Part shown: piece by piece, positions 63,117 to 64,000 of the stretch | Layout of the letters: each line of letters opens with the position of its first letter | Position numbering within the stretch: position 1 is the first letter of the stretch | Assembly: GCF_003258515.1 (NCBI RefSeq) | Contig: NZ_QGEH01000001.1 | Coordinates: forward strand, 496,001 to 560,000 | DNA: 64,000 nucleotides | Direction: 5' to 3' | Source of the DNA: Marinobacter bohaiensis | GTDB taxonomy: Bacteria; Pseudomonadota; Gammaproteobacteria; Pseudomonadales; Oleiphilaceae | Notes under the pieces: model-generated | The model's database searches: none | Told to the model about the DNA's origin: nothing | What the model saw: only the letters and a program-made list of their open reading frames with translations | Translations under genes and position numbers: made by a program

Positions 63117-64000
63117 ATGAAAAACCTGCGTAGCGTAATGGATCTGGATTTTGTGTGTGAACGGGTCGACCACGTGGTCACCCTCTTCAGCGGCGGGCTG
63201 GACAGCACTTACCTGCTCAAGCTGCTGCGCGATCGCGGTGTGTCCGTCACCGCTGTGGCCATCGACCTGGGGGACGAGGTCGATATTGCCGCCCTGCACC
63301 ATGTGGCCAAGACCTTCAACGCCAAACTGCGCATCGTCGACCTCAAGCGCACCTTTGCGCGGGACGCCCTGCTGCCGGCGATCCGGGCCCAGGCCCGCTA
63401 CCTCAATACCTTCCCGGTCAGCTCGTCCCTGTCGAGGCCGTTCATCGCCCGGGCCGCGGTGGACATTGCCGAATCGGTGGGAGCGGGCGCCATCGTACAC
63501 ACCGCCACTCAGTCCCAGAACAGCCTGCGCCGGCTTAACGGAGCCATTGAGCAGCTCGGCTTCAACGGCTATTACGGTTCGCCCTATGAATACAGCGCCA
63601 TCAGTCGCGCCGACAAGAGTCGGGTACTCAAGTCGGTGGGGCTGATGTCCTTCGAGCAGCGCATCGTCAGCGGCGATTCCAATCTCTGGTGCCGCGAATT
63701 CGAGTCCGGTGTGCTGGAAAACCCGGAAGACTTCTCCGTTCCCGAGCATCTCTATCACTGGACCCGCCGCGACCGTGAGCGCCAGCTTGAAAGCAGCGAC
63801 CACCGCCTGTCGATCACCTTCGACGGTGGCGTGCCGGTCGCGGTCAATGACGGCAGCATGGACCCGGTGGCCTTGATCAGCCACCTCAACCAGGTGGTGG
63901 GCGCCTATGGCATCGGCCGGTTCTCGGGGCTGGAGCACCTGCGCGGCGGCGAGAAAGTGCTGGAAGTGCGCGAGGCGCCGGCGGCCCAGACCCTGATGGA
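63117..64000 (+). CDS. Argininosuccinate-synthase-like ATP-dependent ligase, cut by the window edge
   Basis: At least 294 residues, open to the end of the window. The PP-loop for ATP is FSGGLDST (24-31). ArgG-like landmarks follow in order: SLSRPFIARAAVDIAE, IVHTATQSQNSLRRLNGAIE, SGDSNLWCREFESGVLENPE, ITFDGGVPVAVNDGSMDP and GIGRFSGLEHL. In true ArgG the second stretch is T-G-K-G-N-D-Q-x-R-F-E; here it is TQSQNSLRRL, so the citrulline/aspartate-facing loop differs. It probably ligates another substrate pair. Divergent from a LysR gene. Confidence 0.8.
   Translation, partial: MKNLRSVMDLDFVCERVDHVVTLFSGGLDSTYLLKLLRDRGVSVTAVAIDLGDEVDIAALHHVAKTFNAKLRIVDLKRTFARDALLPAIRAQARYLNTFPVSSSLSRPFIARAAVDIAESVGAGAIVHTATQSQNSLRRLNGAIEQLGFNGYYGSPYEYSAISRADKSRVLKSVGLMSFEQRIVSGDSNLWCREFESGVLENPEDFSVPEHLYHWTRRDRERQLESSDHRLSITFDGGVPVAVNDGSMDPVALISHLNQVVGAYGIGRFSGLEHLRGGEKVLEVREAPAAQTLM

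Overview
The window is a stretch of gammaproteobacterial chromosome with high G+C coding sequence and gene orders familiar from Pseudomonas and Marinobacter: aroQ-accB-accC-prmA-(DUF3426)-dusB-fis-purH, divergent rpiA/ilvA, zapA-ssrS-fau, ygfB-pepP-ubiH-ubiI and ubiE-ubiJ-ubiB-hisI-hisE-tatABC-rsmE. A wax ester synthase/DGAT gene, choline-sulfate genes, a sensor pair of the NosP/NahK type and a large c-di-GMP-related inventory suggest a marine, lipid-storing, Marinobacter-like organism. The genus is an inference from gene content; no rRNA or tRNA gene is present to test it.

Layout. 1-8000: an essential minus-strand block for purine synthesis, Fis, tRNA dihydrouridylation, ribosomal protein methylation, acetyl-CoA carboxylase and dehydroquinase. 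8250-13400: a c-di-GMP module, a REC-REC-GGDEF cyclase divergent from a LapD-like degenerate GGDEF/EAL receptor that is followed by a DUF2333 gene. 13400-20000: pyrophosphatase, a DUF883 membrane pair, an acyl-CoA dehydrogenase, and two-subunit pyruvate carboxylase. 20000-26000: rpiA/ilvA, a small secreted or membrane ORF, fau, 6S RNA and zapA. Here the 3' end of the 6S RNA gene is duplicated as a 53-bp direct repeat enclosing about 1.3 kb of lower-G+C DNA with a lipoprotein gene and an integrase fragment. 26000-29300: a putative Zur-controlled ABC/DUF3299/DUF2796 module. 29300-40350: ubiquinone synthesis (ubiH, ubiI, ubiB, ubiJ, ubiE), Tat export, hisI/hisE, rsmE. 40600-45060: a PHA-associated protein, a hydrolase, wax ester synthase and a porin. 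45280-50430: a FIST protein, hybrid kinase, LuxR-type response regulator and PQQ-associated CXXCW protein. 50650-58350: small membrane protein, Gfo/Idh oxidoreductase, chemoreceptor, choline-sulfatase locus (LysR, betC, choX) and an outer-membrane barrel. 58790-64000: an unknown protein, two membrane proteins, an AGE-family isomerase, and a LysR regulator divergent from a truncated argininosuccinate-synthase paralogue.

Most notable is the tiny decayed genomic island at the 3' end of ssrS, with duplicated att-like repeats, an integrase N-terminal fragment and three copies of a 9-bp candidate arm site. Also worth attention are the ArgG-like protein at the right edge, the split-orientation Zur module, and the FIST/hybrid-kinase/response-regulator/CXXCW neighbourhood. 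Intergenic stretches hold two copies of a paired REP-like palindrome and several strong terminators. No CRISPR array, rRNA, tRNA or complete insertion sequence was seen.
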